A stretch of DNA of 64,000 nt from positions 24,894-88,893 of the forward strand of contig NZ_MSXW01000018.1 of assembly GCF_001945445.1 (NCBI RefSeq), given 5' to 3'. This DNA comes from Pseudomonas sp. PA27(2017) (GTDB lineage: Bacteria; Pseudomonadota; Gammaproteobacteria; Pseudomonadales; Pseudomonadaceae). Shown here piece after piece: positions 10,027-17,571 of the stretch (positions are counted from its first letter, which is position 1; every line of letters starts with the position of its first letter). A program made the translations under genes and the position numbers. The notes under the pieces were generated by a model, which was given only the letters and a program-made list of their open reading frames with translations, did no database searches and was not told the origin of the DNA.

Positions 10027-10079
10027 GGGGCAGATTTATTTTTGGCTTAGGCTGAATAAATAAATCTGTCCCCTTTTTT
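10027..10079. terminator. Stem-loop with T-run after the candidate immunity gene; one arm is the left copy of a 16-base repeat
   Basis: Arms GGGGCAGATTTATTT (10027-10041) and AAATAAATCTGTCCCC (10058-10073) pair with a single bulged base and are followed by six T at 10074-10079. This fits a Rho-independent terminator for the upstream gene. The right arm plus T-run also forms the left copy of an inverted 16-base repeat whose other copy lies at 10623-10638. Confidence 0.7.
10062..10077 (-). repeat. Left copy of 16-base inverted repeat bracketing the SUKH cassette
   Basis: AAATCTGTCCCCTTTT reads on the plus strand here; its exact reverse complement is at 10623-10638. The two copies enclose 545 bases that hold a toxin-tail remnant and the SUKH gene. 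Sequences of the GGGGACAGATTT type recur in many proteobacterial genomes, sometimes near REP-associated transposases (recollection, not checked). Confidence 0.75.
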
Positions 10080-10151
10080 GTGAGAGGTATAGAACACCAA
10101 GGGGGAATTCATAGAGCTGATGGCCCTGCAGAGAAGCTATTTGGAAGGTGA
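10080..10151 (+). pseudogene. Remnant of the 3' end of a toxin-like coding sequence
   Basis: A short frame beginning at the repeat edge reads VRGIEHQGGIHRADGP then AEKLFGR and stops at TGA 10149-10151, two bases before the ATG of the SUKH gene. The composition looks coding, and the position matches a toxin tail immediately followed by its immunity gene. There is no start codon or ribosome site, and upstream the frame closes within the hairpin. I read it as the leftover end of a displaced polymorphic-toxin domain. It is short, so chance is not excluded. Confidence 0.45.
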
Positions 10152-10153
10152 TT

Positions 10154-10603
10154 ATGCTTGACAAGGTAGAGATCCAGAGAATTGTAGATAAGATTGTCGC
10201 GAGTGAATATTATGAAGGCGACTATGGAGATGTTATTGATAATGAGGATCTAGTTCTTAGTAACGTTGAAGAGTCTGACCGTGAGAATGTACCCAAGGAC
10301 TACCTAGATTTTTTGAAAAGTTTTGGGTTTGGTGAGTTAGATTCGGCGTTCTACATCGATGACGGTTTAAGTACCCATTCATCAATATGTGGAAAAAATA
10401 TAGAAGCTTTCGAAGGGGTTTATATATTTGCTGGTAATTCAGGAGAGATTTTGTATGGATTTGATTCGCAGAGTCATTGGGCAATAGTCGAGTTAAGTGC
10501 TGAGCTAGATAGAGCTGAAATGGTGTGTGATGATTTCTCGACGTTCATTTTGAATAAATTGAAATATCTTGAAGGTTTAGTGGGTTGGCGAGCTAACAAC
10601 TGA
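10154..10603 (+). CDS. SMI1/KNR4 (SUKH) family immunity protein
   Basis: The product is 149 residues from ATG at 10154, chosen over a GTG six bases earlier because GGAAGG lies at 10143-10148. The acidic protein shows the SUKH core: a P-x-x-YLDFL-x-x-FGFGEL segment near residues 47-61, then strand-rich blocks (GVYIFAGNSGEILYGF) and a C-terminal helix with DDFSTFILNKL. SUKH proteins are cytoplasmic immunity proteins to nuclease and other toxins of CDI, Rhs and type VI systems. The base composition is very AT-rich (18 of 60 G or C at 10381-10440), marking it as foreign. No intact toxin gene precedes it, so it looks like an orphan immunity gene kept after its toxin was replaced. Confidence 0.85.
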   Translation: MLDKVEIQRIVDKIVASEYYEGDYGDVIDNEDLVLSNVEESDRENVPKDYLDFLKSFGFGELDSAFYIDDGLSTHSSICGKNIEAFEGVYIFAGNSGEILYGFDSQSHWAIVELSAELDRAEMVCDDFSTFILNKLKYLEGLVGWRANN

Positions 10604-10622
10604 TCGATCCAAAGTTATGTGG

Positions 10623-10638
10623 AAAAGGGGACAGATTT
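10623..10638 (+). repeat. Right copy of 16-base inverted repeat bracketing the SUKH cassette
   Basis: AAAAGGGGACAGATTT is the exact reverse complement of 10062-10077. It lies 20 bases after the SUKH stop codon. Together the two copies look like the ends of a small cassette of about 577 bases. Confidence 0.75.
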
Positions 10639-10676
10639 GAATGGAACTTACTTAAGCGTTAACCAATTGACCTAAA

Positions 10677-10708
10677 AGAAAAAGGGCAGATCTAAAGCTG
10701 CCCTTTTT
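10677..10708. terminator. Rho-independent terminator between the SUKH gene and galM (convergent)
   Basis: The stem AAAGGGCAG (10681-10689) / CTGCCCTTT (10698-10706) is flanked by an A-run on the left and a T-run on the right. It can therefore terminate transcripts from both converging genes. Confidence 0.85.
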
Positions 10709-10729
10709 CTCATTATTAAATTTTTCTTC

Positions 10730-11878
10730 TTACTTCACCGAAAACTTGAACACCGTATTCTGCGTATACGTCTGCCCCGGATCCAGGCGGGTAGAGGCGA
10801 ATTTCGGCTGGTTCGGTGCATCCGGGAAGTGCTGGGTTTCCAGGGTAAAGGCGCTCCAGTGGGCGTAGGTCTTGCCGGCCTTGCCCTTGACCGAGCCGTC
10901 CAGAAAGTTGCTGGTGTAGAACTGCACGCCCGGCTCGCTGGTATAGAGCTGCAGGAGGCGGCCGGAGGCGGGGTCGTGGACTTCGGCGGCGAGTTGCTTG
11001 ATGTCGCCTTTGCTGTCCAGCGCCCAGTTGAAGTCGAAGCCGCCCTGTTTGGCTTCGGCAAATTTGAGCTGCTCGTGGTCGTCCTTGATGTGCTGGCCGA
11101 TGGGCGTCGGTTTGCTGAAGTCCATCGGCGTGCCTTTGACCGGGGCCAGTTCGCCGGTGGGGATCAGCGTCTTGTTGACCGGCGTGTAATGGCTGGCGTG
11201 CAGGGTGGCGACCTGTTTGAGGATGTCGCCGTTGCCTGCCCCGGCGAGGTTGAAGTAGCTGTGGTTGGTGAGGTTGACCACAGTGGGCTTGTCGGTGGTG
11301 GCCTTGTAGTCGATGTGCAGTTCGTTGTTGTCGGTGAGGCGGTAGGTAACTTCGGTTTTCAGGTTGCCGGGAAAGCCCATCTCGCCGTCCTTGGACAGGT
11401 AGGTGAGGGTCACGCCGACCGAATCCTTGTCCTTCACCGGCTTGGCTTCCCAGACCTTCTTGTCGAAGCCCTCGGCGCCGCCGTGCAGGGCATTGGGGCC
11501 GTCGTTGAGCGGCACCTGGAAGCGCTTGCCATCGAGCTCGAAGGCGCCGCGGGCCAGGCGATTGCCGAAGCGGCCGATGGTGGCGCCGAAGAATGCGGTG
11601 CCGGCTTCATAGCCCTGCACATCATCGAAACCCAGCACCACATCTTCGAGCTTGCCGTTCTTGTCCGGCACTTCCAGGGCCTGCAGCACGCCGCCGTAGG
11701 TGATGATGGTGGCTTGCATGCCATGGCTGTTGCGCAGCTGGTACTGCACGACGGGCGTGCCATCGCGGGTCTTGCCGAATGGCTTGTGTTCACTGGTCAG
11801 CCCTGCCGCGTTGGCGCCAGCGCTGGCGATCGCCAGTGAGAGGGCCAGGCCGGATAGCAGGTGATGAGGGTTGGTCAT
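10730..11878 (-). CDS. galM: Aldose 1-epimerase (mutarotase), exported
   Basis: This 382-residue enzyme interconverts alpha and beta anomers of hexoses. A clear signal peptide (hydrophobic run, then ASAGANAAG at about residues 19-27) places it in the periplasm, unlike cytoplasmic GalM. Family hallmarks are YGG near the N-terminus, FGATIGRFGNR, NALHGG, the catalytic-His segment NLTNHSYFNL, GGFDFNW and the C-terminal catalytic Glu in LETQHFPD. The length fits the exported class. It stands alone, with no gal or sugar-transport genes beside it, and a terminator follows its stop. The start at 11878 has AGGAAG-type purines upstream (complement of 11885-11892). Confidence 0.92.
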   Translation of the reverse strand: MTNPHHLLSGLALSLAIASAGANAAGLTSEHKPFGKTRDGTPVVQYQLRNSHGMQATIITYGGVLQALEVPDKNGKLEDVVLGFDDVQGYEAGTAFFGATIGRFGNRLARGAFELDGKRFQVPLNDGPNALHGGAEGFDKKVWEAKPVKDKDSVGVTLTYLSKDGEMGFPGNLKTEVTYRLTDNNELHIDYKATTDKPTVVNLTNHSYFNLAGAGNGDILKQVATLHASHYTPVNKTLIPTGELAPVKGTPMDFSKPTPIGQHIKDDHEQLKFAEAKQGGFDFNWALDSKGDIKQLAAEVHDPASGRLLQLYTSEPGVQFYTSNFLDGSVKGKAGKTYAHWSAFTLETQHFPDAPNQPKFASTRLDPGQTYTQNTVFKFSVK

Positions 11879-12087
11879 GGTCGAACTTCCTTTTATTGTT
11901 GTGGGATCGTTCTAATAGGCGGGCCATAGCGGTGAGAGCTGGGCCGGAATAATCTTGATACGAAAAATCAGGTTAGCTGTTATCTGACGACTGGGTAGAC
12001 CATTCGTCTCGATGCGCTTACTAGGGATGGGGTGCTGCGGGAGGGAGGTGCCTCAGCCCAGGGCCGGGCATTTGGCGAAGCATGTAG

Positions 12088-12117
12088 GCACGTAACGACC
12101 AATCTGTCGTTACGTGC
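12088..12117. other. Perfect 12-bp stem-loop downstream of the lipoprotein operon
   Basis: GCACGTAACGAC (12088-12099) and GTCGTTACGTGC (12106-12117) pair perfectly around the loop CAATCT. The hairpin lies 13 bases past the stop of the 12131-13201 gene. It has no T-run on either strand, so it may be a Rho-dependent or mRNA-stabilising 3' structure rather than a classical terminator. Confidence 0.6.
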
Positions 12118-12130
12118 TCTGGTGCGGCTG

Positions 12131-13201
12131 TTACCGAGGTGTTTCGCCTGTAGCCGCTTTCTGTTGCTTCACGCCTTGATGCACGTATTGCCAGTAATCG
12201 GCCTGCGGATTGGCCCGGCACTGTTCGATGATCCACGGCAGTGCGCGTGCGAAGGCCTTGTCGACCTCGGTAGCGGAGGCACTGTCCTGCTGACGCAGCT
12301 CGGTGAGAAACAGCATTGCCGAGGTCTGCTGGAAGGTGGACAGGTCGCTGGCTGGCTTGCCCGGAGAGCTCTGTTCGAAGGCATCCAGCTCCTGAATGAC
12401 CTGGGCGCAACTTTGTTCCTGGGTGCGCACCAGCGATTGCGGCTTGAGAATTATCGGCTGGCTGGTTCGCTGCTTCGCTGGTGCTTCGGAGCTGGGCGTC
12501 CAGGGCTCATAGCGCCAGGTGCGTAGCGTTTCTTCGACCACCGAGCGAGCAAGTTCAGGGGCGTCGCCGACGACCTTCACGTCGCTCACCGAACCATCGG
12601 CGTTCACTTGATAGCTGACGATCAATACCGTGTGCTTTTGCAGGGTTGCCGGCGCTACAGGCATCGGCGTGTGCACGGGTTTCAGTGGGGTGAGCTTGAA
12701 CAACGCGGCATCGGCCTGAGCCCGTGCGGCGAAGCTATCGACGATCCGGCGAATGTTGTCATCGCGGCCATCCGGGTGCACGAATAGGCCGTTGTAATGA
12801 GTGGTCTTGTTGTCGACACGGTAGGTGGCCACTTCTTGTTTGCCGCGGGTCACCCGGAACGTCAGTACCGTGTCCCAGGACACGGAGGCGGGAATGATGA
12901 ACAGGCTGAATGCGCTGAGGAACTGATTGGGTAAATTGCTGAAGCCATAGTAGTCGCCGACCGACACTATCTGGATGTTGTACCCGGCGGGGTCGAAGCC
13001 CTCGCGCACTTGCTCGAAGACGCCGGTACTGCGCAGATGGTTTCGGATGAGCGGGCCGGGCACCGAGCCCAGGGTCTGGACGCTTACCTGCGGCAGCGTC
13101 AGCTCGTGATCGAGCATTGGCTCGGGCAGCGTGTGGTTGACCTGGCAACCGCCCAGAAGCATCAACATGGCAAGGCTGAGGCAGCGTAATAAGTTGCTCA
13201 T
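12131..13201 (-). CDS. Lipoprotein with TonB-C-like domain, function unknown
   Basis: The product is 356 residues from ATG at 13201. That start is chosen because it gives a lipoprotein signal (MSNLLRCLSLAMLMLLGGC, lipobox LGGC) and overlaps the upstream stop as ATGA. The mature part begins with an uncharacterised domain (about 20-190) containing VSVGDYYGFSNLPNQFLS. Then comes a stretch resembling the TonB C-terminal fold: a VSYQVNADGSVSDVKVVG strand followed by VVEETLRTWRYEPW. A helical tail ends the protein. It is coupled to another lipoprotein gene and probably acts with it at the envelope. Only the TonB-C-like part can be related to known families, and the role is unknown. Confidence 0.75.
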   Translation of the reverse strand: MSNLLRCLSLAMLMLLGGCQVNHTLPEPMLDHELTLPQVSVQTLGSVPGPLIRNHLRSTGVFEQVREGFDPAGYNIQIVSVGDYYGFSNLPNQFLSAFSLFIIPASVSWDTVLTFRVTRGKQEVATYRVDNKTTHYNGLFVHPDGRDDNIRRIVDSFAARAQADAALFKLTPLKPVHTPMPVAPATLQKHTVLIVSYQVNADGSVSDVKVVGDAPELARSVVEETLRTWRYEPWTPSSEAPAKQRTSQPIILKPQSLVRTQEQSCAQVIQELDAFEQSSPGKPASDLSTFQQTSAMLFLTELRQQDSASATEVDKAFARALPWIIEQCRANPQADYWQYVHQGVKQQKAATGETPR

Positions 13202-13851
13202 TTGGCCTGCCCCGACAAAATTGTTTTGAAAACCACGGCATTTGCAGCATCGCTGTCGAGCAGGATGGGATAGGCGCCATCCAGATGCTCCAGCTCGATC
13301 AGTTGTAACGGCGGCAATTCGGGATGCTTGCTGGTAACCAACGCCTGGTCTCGTTTGATGTCGTAGCTGTGGATGAAGGCGCAACGGGCGTTGTAGTCGA
13401 GGCAGGCGGCACGGAAATCGCCGATGTAATAAGCCTTGCCGGGTTCCAATTGTAGAGGGATGGAGAAGTCTTCTCGCTTCCAGGTAGTGGTGCCGTCGCT
13501 GCGTTTGAACAGGACGTTGTAAAGCTCGTAGCGACCGGGCTTGAGCGGCATGACGAACAGCGTACCGATGCCACGGCGCCCGTCACGGATGTCCCGTGGC
13601 GTGCGCAGGTGAACGTTGTTGCGCAGGCGTGCCGAGGCAGAGCCGCCACCGCCTTTCTGGCGCAGCAGGAGGCTTTGTTCGTGGAGCGAATACTTGGCGT
13701 CCGGCCAGACGCCGACTACGCCCACCAAATAGCTGGTGGCGCCGTCTTTGGCAGGGCGGATGCTTTTATCGATATCGATGGGCGACAGGCTGTAACAGCC
13801 GGCCAAATTGAGAAACAGCAGGGCGCAAAAGAGGTTGCGGAACAGCGGCAT
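13198..13851 (-). CDS. Lipoprotein, function unknown (partner of the downstream TonB-C-like lipoprotein)
   Basis: The product is 217 residues from ATG at 13851, chosen because it yields the lipoprotein signal MPLFRNLFCALLFLNLAGC; a longer frame upstream would bury it. The mature protein starts YSLSPIDIDKS. It contains RRGIGTLFVMPLKPGRYELY, a pattern seen in envelope proteins with a small beta-sandwich that reads out a property string, followed by PGKAYYIGDFRA. The stop overlaps the next ATG by four bases (ATGA), so the two genes are translationally coupled. No enzymatic motif is visible. I do not recognise a named family. Confidence 0.72.
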   Translation of the reverse strand: MPLFRNLFCALLFLNLAGCYSLSPIDIDKSIRPAKDGATSYLVGVVGVWPDAKYSLHEQSLLLRQKGGGGSASARLRNNVHLRTPRDIRDGRRGIGTLFVMPLKPGRYELYNVLFKRSDGTTTWKREDFSIPLQLEPGKAYYIGDFRAACLDYNARCAFIHSYDIKRDQALVTSKHPELPPLQLIELEHLDGAYPILLDSDAANAVVFKTILSGQAK

Positions 13852-14154
13852 CGTTACACTCGCGTGCAGGCAGCACCATCCGAGCGCGAAGCCGGTGGAG
13901 CCAATAGTGAACACAAGGTGTGAAGCGGAGGGGGCATAGCACACCAATCCTTGGCGATATCATTGCAGTAGCAATGTAGCGGGGGGCGATTATAACGAGC
14001 TGGGTTGGCGGATGGGTGAGTAGTCGCCTGCATACTTGCGCGTTCTACAGGCGTTTCGTCCGCGAACTGATCTGCCGAGTGCGACAGAGTCGAAGGTGGG
14101 TTTTGCTCTGCGAGACAGATACGCCCCTATCGGCTGACCCTCACGTGCTGCCTG

Positions 14155-14174
14155 TCCGCCACGCAACTGGCGGA
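14155..14174. other. Short stem-loop just after the 14178-14507 gene
   Basis: TCCGCCA (14155-14161) and TGGCGGA (14168-14174) pair around CGCAAC, three bases past the stop codon of the minus-strand gene. No T-run follows, so it is at best a weak terminator. The remaining stretch to 13851 holds no gene I can support. Confidence 0.4.
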
Positions 14175-14177
14175 TCT

Positions 14178-14507
14178 TCAGTCGTGCCTGTTGGCTGCAC
14201 CGCCGGGCCGACCCTGCGCCTGCCACTGGCGGATCGCCTGCAGCACCTGATCGTCGTAGCCGCGCAACTTGCGTGGTTTGTACGGTGAGTCGCTGATCGC
14301 CAGGATCGGCGCGCTGTAGTGGATGGCTTGGGCCAGGCGATCTAGATAGGCGTGGCCGTCGCGGCGATACTCGGCGAGTTCCTGGTCATTCAGGCGGATC
14401 AGCACGCTGCAGCTGACGGCGCCGTGGTGGCAGTCCACGTCGATCAGTAGCCCGCTTTCGTCTTCCAGCAGAAGCCAGGCGTGGGGTTGGTGGTCGATGA
14501 CTTTCAT
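14178..14507 (-). CDS. Conserved hypothetical protein, 109 residues
   Basis: This small soluble protein starts MKVIDHQPHAWLLLEDESG and contains DVDCHHGAVSCSVLIRLND, then a Tyr/Arg-rich middle and a C-terminal PYKPRKLRGYDDQVLQAI segment. There is no signal peptide or membrane helix. The gene begins six bases after the stop of the alpha/beta hydrolase gene and is surely co-transcribed with it. I recognise no domain. The gene is taken as real because of its spacing, normal codon use and coherent hydrophobic pattern. Confidence 0.7.
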   Translation of the reverse strand: MKVIDHQPHAWLLLEDESGLLIDVDCHHGAVSCSVLIRLNDQELAEYRRDGHAYLDRLAQAIHYSAPILAISDSPYKPRKLRGYDDQVLQAIRQWQAQGRPGGAANRHD

Positions 14508-14513
14508 GGCCCG

Positions 14514-15416
14514 TCAGCCCTTGCCGATCATCTGCTGGGAAAACAGCGTGCGAATCGCCTCGCGGTATTCGCGGCTACCGGTGCGCATGCTGTTGTTGTG
14601 GTTGCCGCCGTCGATCAGCAGCAGGCGTTTGGGCTGGTTGGCGGCCTGGTAGAGGCTTTCGCTGAAGCGCGCCGGCACGTAGCGGTCGCCAGTGCCGTGG
14701 GCGATCAGCACCGGCACCTTGATGTCGCCGATCTTGCTCAGGGAGTCGAATTTCTGCGACAGCAGCCAGCGTACCGGCAGCGAGGTGTACTCGGCGGCCA
14801 CGGCGGTGGCGGCATCGGCCAGATTGGTGAAGGTCGATTCGATGATCAACCCGGCCAGCGGCGGCGTGTGGCGATCACGGCCCAGGGAGTCGGCCAGGTT
14901 GACCGCCACCGCGCCGCCCAGGGAATGCCCGTAGATGAAGCGTTTGGCCGGGTCGGGCTGCAGTTCGGTGAGGCGCTGCCAGGCGATTTCGGCATCTTCG
15001 TAGAGGGTGCGCTCGGACGGTAGCTCGCCGCGACTTTCGCCGAAACCGCGGTAGTCGATGGCCAGCACCGAAAAGCCCATGGCGTGCAGTTGCTCGATGC
15101 GAAACAGTTGGCCGGTCAGGTTCCAGCGCGAGCCGTGCAGGTACAAGAGGGTTGGCGCGTCGGCCCGACGCGCTGGCCACCACCAGGCATGGATGCTCTG
15201 GCTGTCGCCGAACTCCGGAACGCTGAGGGTCATGTCTTTCACGCCCGCAGGCAGGCCGTGGAACCAGCTGGCGGTGCCCGGCTCGATGCGGAACACCAGC
15301 TCGCGCTCCTTTTCTTCGAGCTTGGCGCAGCCGACCGGCAGGCCGACGGCCAGGCACAGCAGCAGGCCGATGCCCAGCCAGCGACGACGCAGGGTGTGGA
15401 TAAGTGAAGTGGCCAT
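14514..15416 (-). CDS. Alpha/beta hydrolase (lipoprotein-like, serine hydrolase)
   Basis: The product is 300 residues from ATG at 15416, preceded by GGAGA; the frame extends farther upstream without a coding look. The N-terminus (RRRWLGIGLLLCLAVGLPVGC) is a signal with a possible lipobox ending in Cys, so the enzyme is probably envelope-anchored. Fold hallmarks are the oxyanion strand LLYLHGSRWN, VLAIDYRGFGES, the nucleophile elbow GHSLGG, the acid region VPVLIAHGTGDRYVP and the catalytic His in DGGNHNN. It belongs to the family of BAAT/Bem46-like hydrolases. The substrate is unknown. A 109-residue gene follows in the same operon. Confidence 0.85.
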   Translation of the reverse strand: MATSLIHTLRRRWLGIGLLLCLAVGLPVGCAKLEEKERELVFRIEPGTASWFHGLPAGVKDMTLSVPEFGDSQSIHAWWWPARRADAPTLLYLHGSRWNLTGQLFRIEQLHAMGFSVLAIDYRGFGESRGELPSERTLYEDAEIAWQRLTELQPDPAKRFIYGHSLGGAVAVNLADSLGRDRHTPPLAGLIIESTFTNLADAATAVAAEYTSLPVRWLLSQKFDSLSKIGDIKVPVLIAHGTGDRYVPARFSESLYQAANQPKRLLLIDGGNHNNSMRTGSREYREAIRTLFSQQMIGKG

Positions 15417-15779
15417 GGCTCTCCGCGGAGGTTGCGAACGTGGCGCACGCTGCGCATCGCTCACGGGCGGCGCAGGGGCATGGGAAGGTGATAGGCGAAT
15501 AGACCGAAACGCCCTGTCGGCGTTCGTCCGCTCCAGCGGTTTCGGGTATCGAGTTGTTTCCGAAGTATGACAGGGTCTGTCCCGCTTATTTGGCCTGTCG
15601 AACTCTGCACTTGTGTGCCTCACATGAATGTGTGAGGTACCGCAAACCCACCGGCAGGGCACGCCTCGCGCAATAACCGGCTCCTGCGCGGCCCTGCGTG
15701 AGACGGGAAAAGATTCTGGGGCTGCTGGCGCTTTCAAGCCTGCGCTATGCTGCCCCGCTGACCTCTCGCGGACGCCACC
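15417..15779. other. Divergent intergenic region with small inverted repeat
   Basis: These 363 bases separate the hydrolase and MFS starts. The only structure I see is CCTCACA (15618-15624) / TGTGAGG (15631-15637), a 7-base inverted repeat that could be an operator. There is no gene, no REP sequence and no clear promoter boxes. Confidence 0.45.
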
Positions 15780-17030
15780 ATGTCATCCAATCCTGCCGAT
15801 TTGCGCCGCCCGGCCGGCGCCACTCTGGTGCTGCTGGCTTCGCTGTATTGTGCCCAGGGTTTGCCATCCGGGCTGATCGCCCATGCGCTACCGGTGCTGT
15901 TGCGTCAGCATGGCGTGGACTTGGCGGTGATCGGTCTGCTCAAGCTGCTGGCGCTGCCCTGGCTGTTCAAAGTGCTGTGGGCGCCGTGGGTGGATCGCCT
16001 GTCATCGCGGCGTCTGGGCCATCACCGCGGCTGGATCCTGCCGCTGCAGGGCGCGGTGGTGGCGATCCTGCTGGGCCTGGCGCTGCTCTCGCCGGATGCG
16101 CTGTTCGGCGCCCACCTGCCGCTGCTGCTTGGCCTGCTGGTGCTGGTCAACCTGGCGGCGGCGACCCAGGACATCGCCACCGACGGCCTGACCGTACGGC
16201 TGCTGCCCGAACGCTGGCGCGGCCTGGGCAACAGTCTGCAGGTGGGCGGCTACAAGGTTGGGATGATCGTCAGTGGTAGCGGCCTGTTGCTGGTGATCGA
16301 CCGCTTCGGCTGGAACCTGTCGTTGCTGGCGCTGACCTTGTTGGTGGCCTTGATGCTGCTGCCGGTGTGGCGCTTTGCCGAAGCGCGGCAGCTGCCGCCG
16401 GTCGCTACGGCAGCCGAGCCAATGGGCGTTGGCCTGCTATGGCGCCACTACCGCGGCCTGCTGGCGCTGCCGGGCATGGGCCTGTGGCTGGCGGTGGTGC
16501 TGACCTTCAAGCTCGGCGACGCCCTGGGCTCGCCGATGATCAAGCCCATGCTGGTGGACCAGGGCTGGAGCAACGCCGAGCTGGGGCAACTGACGCTGGT
16601 CAGCAGCCTGGTCGGCATCGGCGGCGCGCTGTTGGGCGGCCTGCTGTATGCACGCCTCGGTGTGCTGCGCGCGCTGCTGATCTTTGGTGCATTGCAGGCG
16701 CTGAGCCTTGCCGCGTTGGCGCTGCTGGTCAGCCGTGGTGGCGATGCATCGCTGGTGTACGCCTTGACCCTGAGCGAGCAGGCGGCCGACGGGTTATCCA
16801 CAGTCGCCTTGTTCGCCGCGATGATGCGCCAGTGCCGCCCCGGCCACGAAGGCGCGGACTTCACCCTGCAGGCTTCCACGCAGATTCTGCTTGGCGGCTT
16901 CGTCGGCGCGGCCAGCGGGGTGCTGGCCAAGGCGCTGGGCTATGACGGGTTGTTCGTGTGTGCCGGGGTGCTGGGGTTGGCGGCGTTGATGCTGGTGGGA
17001 CGTTATTTTCTCCGGCACGGTTGGCGGTAA
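15780..17030 (+). CDS. MFS transporter of the AmpG / RhtX-FptX type
   Basis: The product has 416 residues with about twelve hydrophobic segments. The N-terminal half carries SLYCAQGLPSGLIAHALP and the signature ATQDIATDG after TM4, as in AmpG-like permeases (muropeptides, acetyl-CoA) and in the related RhtX/FptX siderophore importers of about this length. A cytoplasmic loop near residues 195-220 divides the halves. It stands alone between a divergent hydrolase and repeats, so the context does not identify the substrate. True AmpG of Pseudomonas is longer, and no siderophore genes are nearby. I therefore call only the family. Confidence 0.8.
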   Translation: MSSNPADLRRPAGATLVLLASLYCAQGLPSGLIAHALPVLLRQHGVDLAVIGLLKLLALPWLFKVLWAPWVDRLSSRRLGHHRGWILPLQGAVVAILLGLALLSPDALFGAHLPLLLGLLVLVNLAAATQDIATDGLTVRLLPERWRGLGNSLQVGGYKVGMIVSGSGLLLVIDRFGWNLSLLALTLLVALMLLPVWRFAEARQLPPVATAAEPMGVGLLWRHYRGLLALPGMGLWLAVVLTFKLGDALGSPMIKPMLVDQGWSNAELGQLTLVSSLVGIGGALLGGLLYARLGVLRALLIFGALQALSLAALALLVSRGGDASLVYALTLSEQAADGLSTVALFAAMMRQCRPGHEGADFTLQASTQILLGGFVGAASGVLAKALGYDGLFVCAGVLGLAALMLVGRYFLRHGWR

Positions 17031-17064
17031 GGCGCGCCCTCTCTATCGCAAGAGAGCCCTTATT

Positions 17065-17481
17065 CTGCGGGAGCCCCGACCACGGGGTGAAGCAATCCTG
17101 ACCATCCTGCAGAGCGGCGTTATGGCCACCATTCGCTGCGAGGTCGCAGCTCCTACAGGGTTGGCGGTGCCCGGTGAGGTGCCGGAGCAGCGTCTGGTGG
17201 GTGCCTTGACCGGTCTCGGGCGAGGGCTGTAGGAGCCCCGACCCGGGGCGAAACAATCCTGGCCATCCTGCAGAGCGGCGTTATGGCCACCATTCGCTAC
17301 GAGGTCGCAGCTCCTACAGGGTTGGCGGTGCCCGGTGAGGTGCCGGAGCAGCGTCTGGTGGGTGCCTTGACCGGTCTCGGGCTAGGGCTGTAGGAGCCCC
17401 GACCCCGGGGCGAAACGATCCTGGCCATCCTGCAGAGCGGCGTTATGGCCACCATTCGCTGCGAGGTCGCAGCTCCTACAG
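17065..17481. repeat. Tandem ~161-bp repeats made of paired REP sequences (2.6 units)
   Basis: GAGCCCCGAC starts at 17071, 17233 and 17394, giving periods of 162 and 161 bases. Each unit holds a left REP (GTAGGAGCCCCGACC, then GGGGCGAAAC), a 40-base spacer, a right REP (GAGGTCGCAGCTCCTACAG) and a ~70-base spacer. The long spacers of units 1 and 2 differ by about one base, so the duplication is recent. The third unit ends after its right REP at 17481. Confidence 0.9.
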
Positions 17482-17499
17482 TGTCGTTGGCACTAGGCG

Positions 17500-17555
17500 A
17501 GTCTGGCGTGCGGTGGATATTGCTTCCTGGGTATCGCTACGCTCAACGCCAGACT
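17500..17555. repeat. Inverted repeat with 36-base loop downstream of sulP
   Basis: AGTCTGGCGT (17500-17509) and ACGCCAGACT (17546-17555) are perfect 10-base arms. The enclosed GGTATCGCTACGCTCAACG phrase is of a type scattered through pseudomonad intergenic DNA (recollection). It lies 16 bases past the SulP stop and may act as a 3' hairpin. Confidence 0.6.
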
Positions 17556-17571
17556 ACGGGCGGCTGCCGGC

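Noticed and set aside
10027..10708. Complete insertion sequence around the SUKH gene
   Set aside because: No transposase frame is present, and flanking target duplications were not seen. Only a short inverted repeat pair can be supported.
17065..17481. Tandem repeats considered as a CRISPR array
   Set aside because: The units are ~161 bases long with near-identical spacers, not short repeats with unique spacers, and they contain REP sequences. No cas genes are present.
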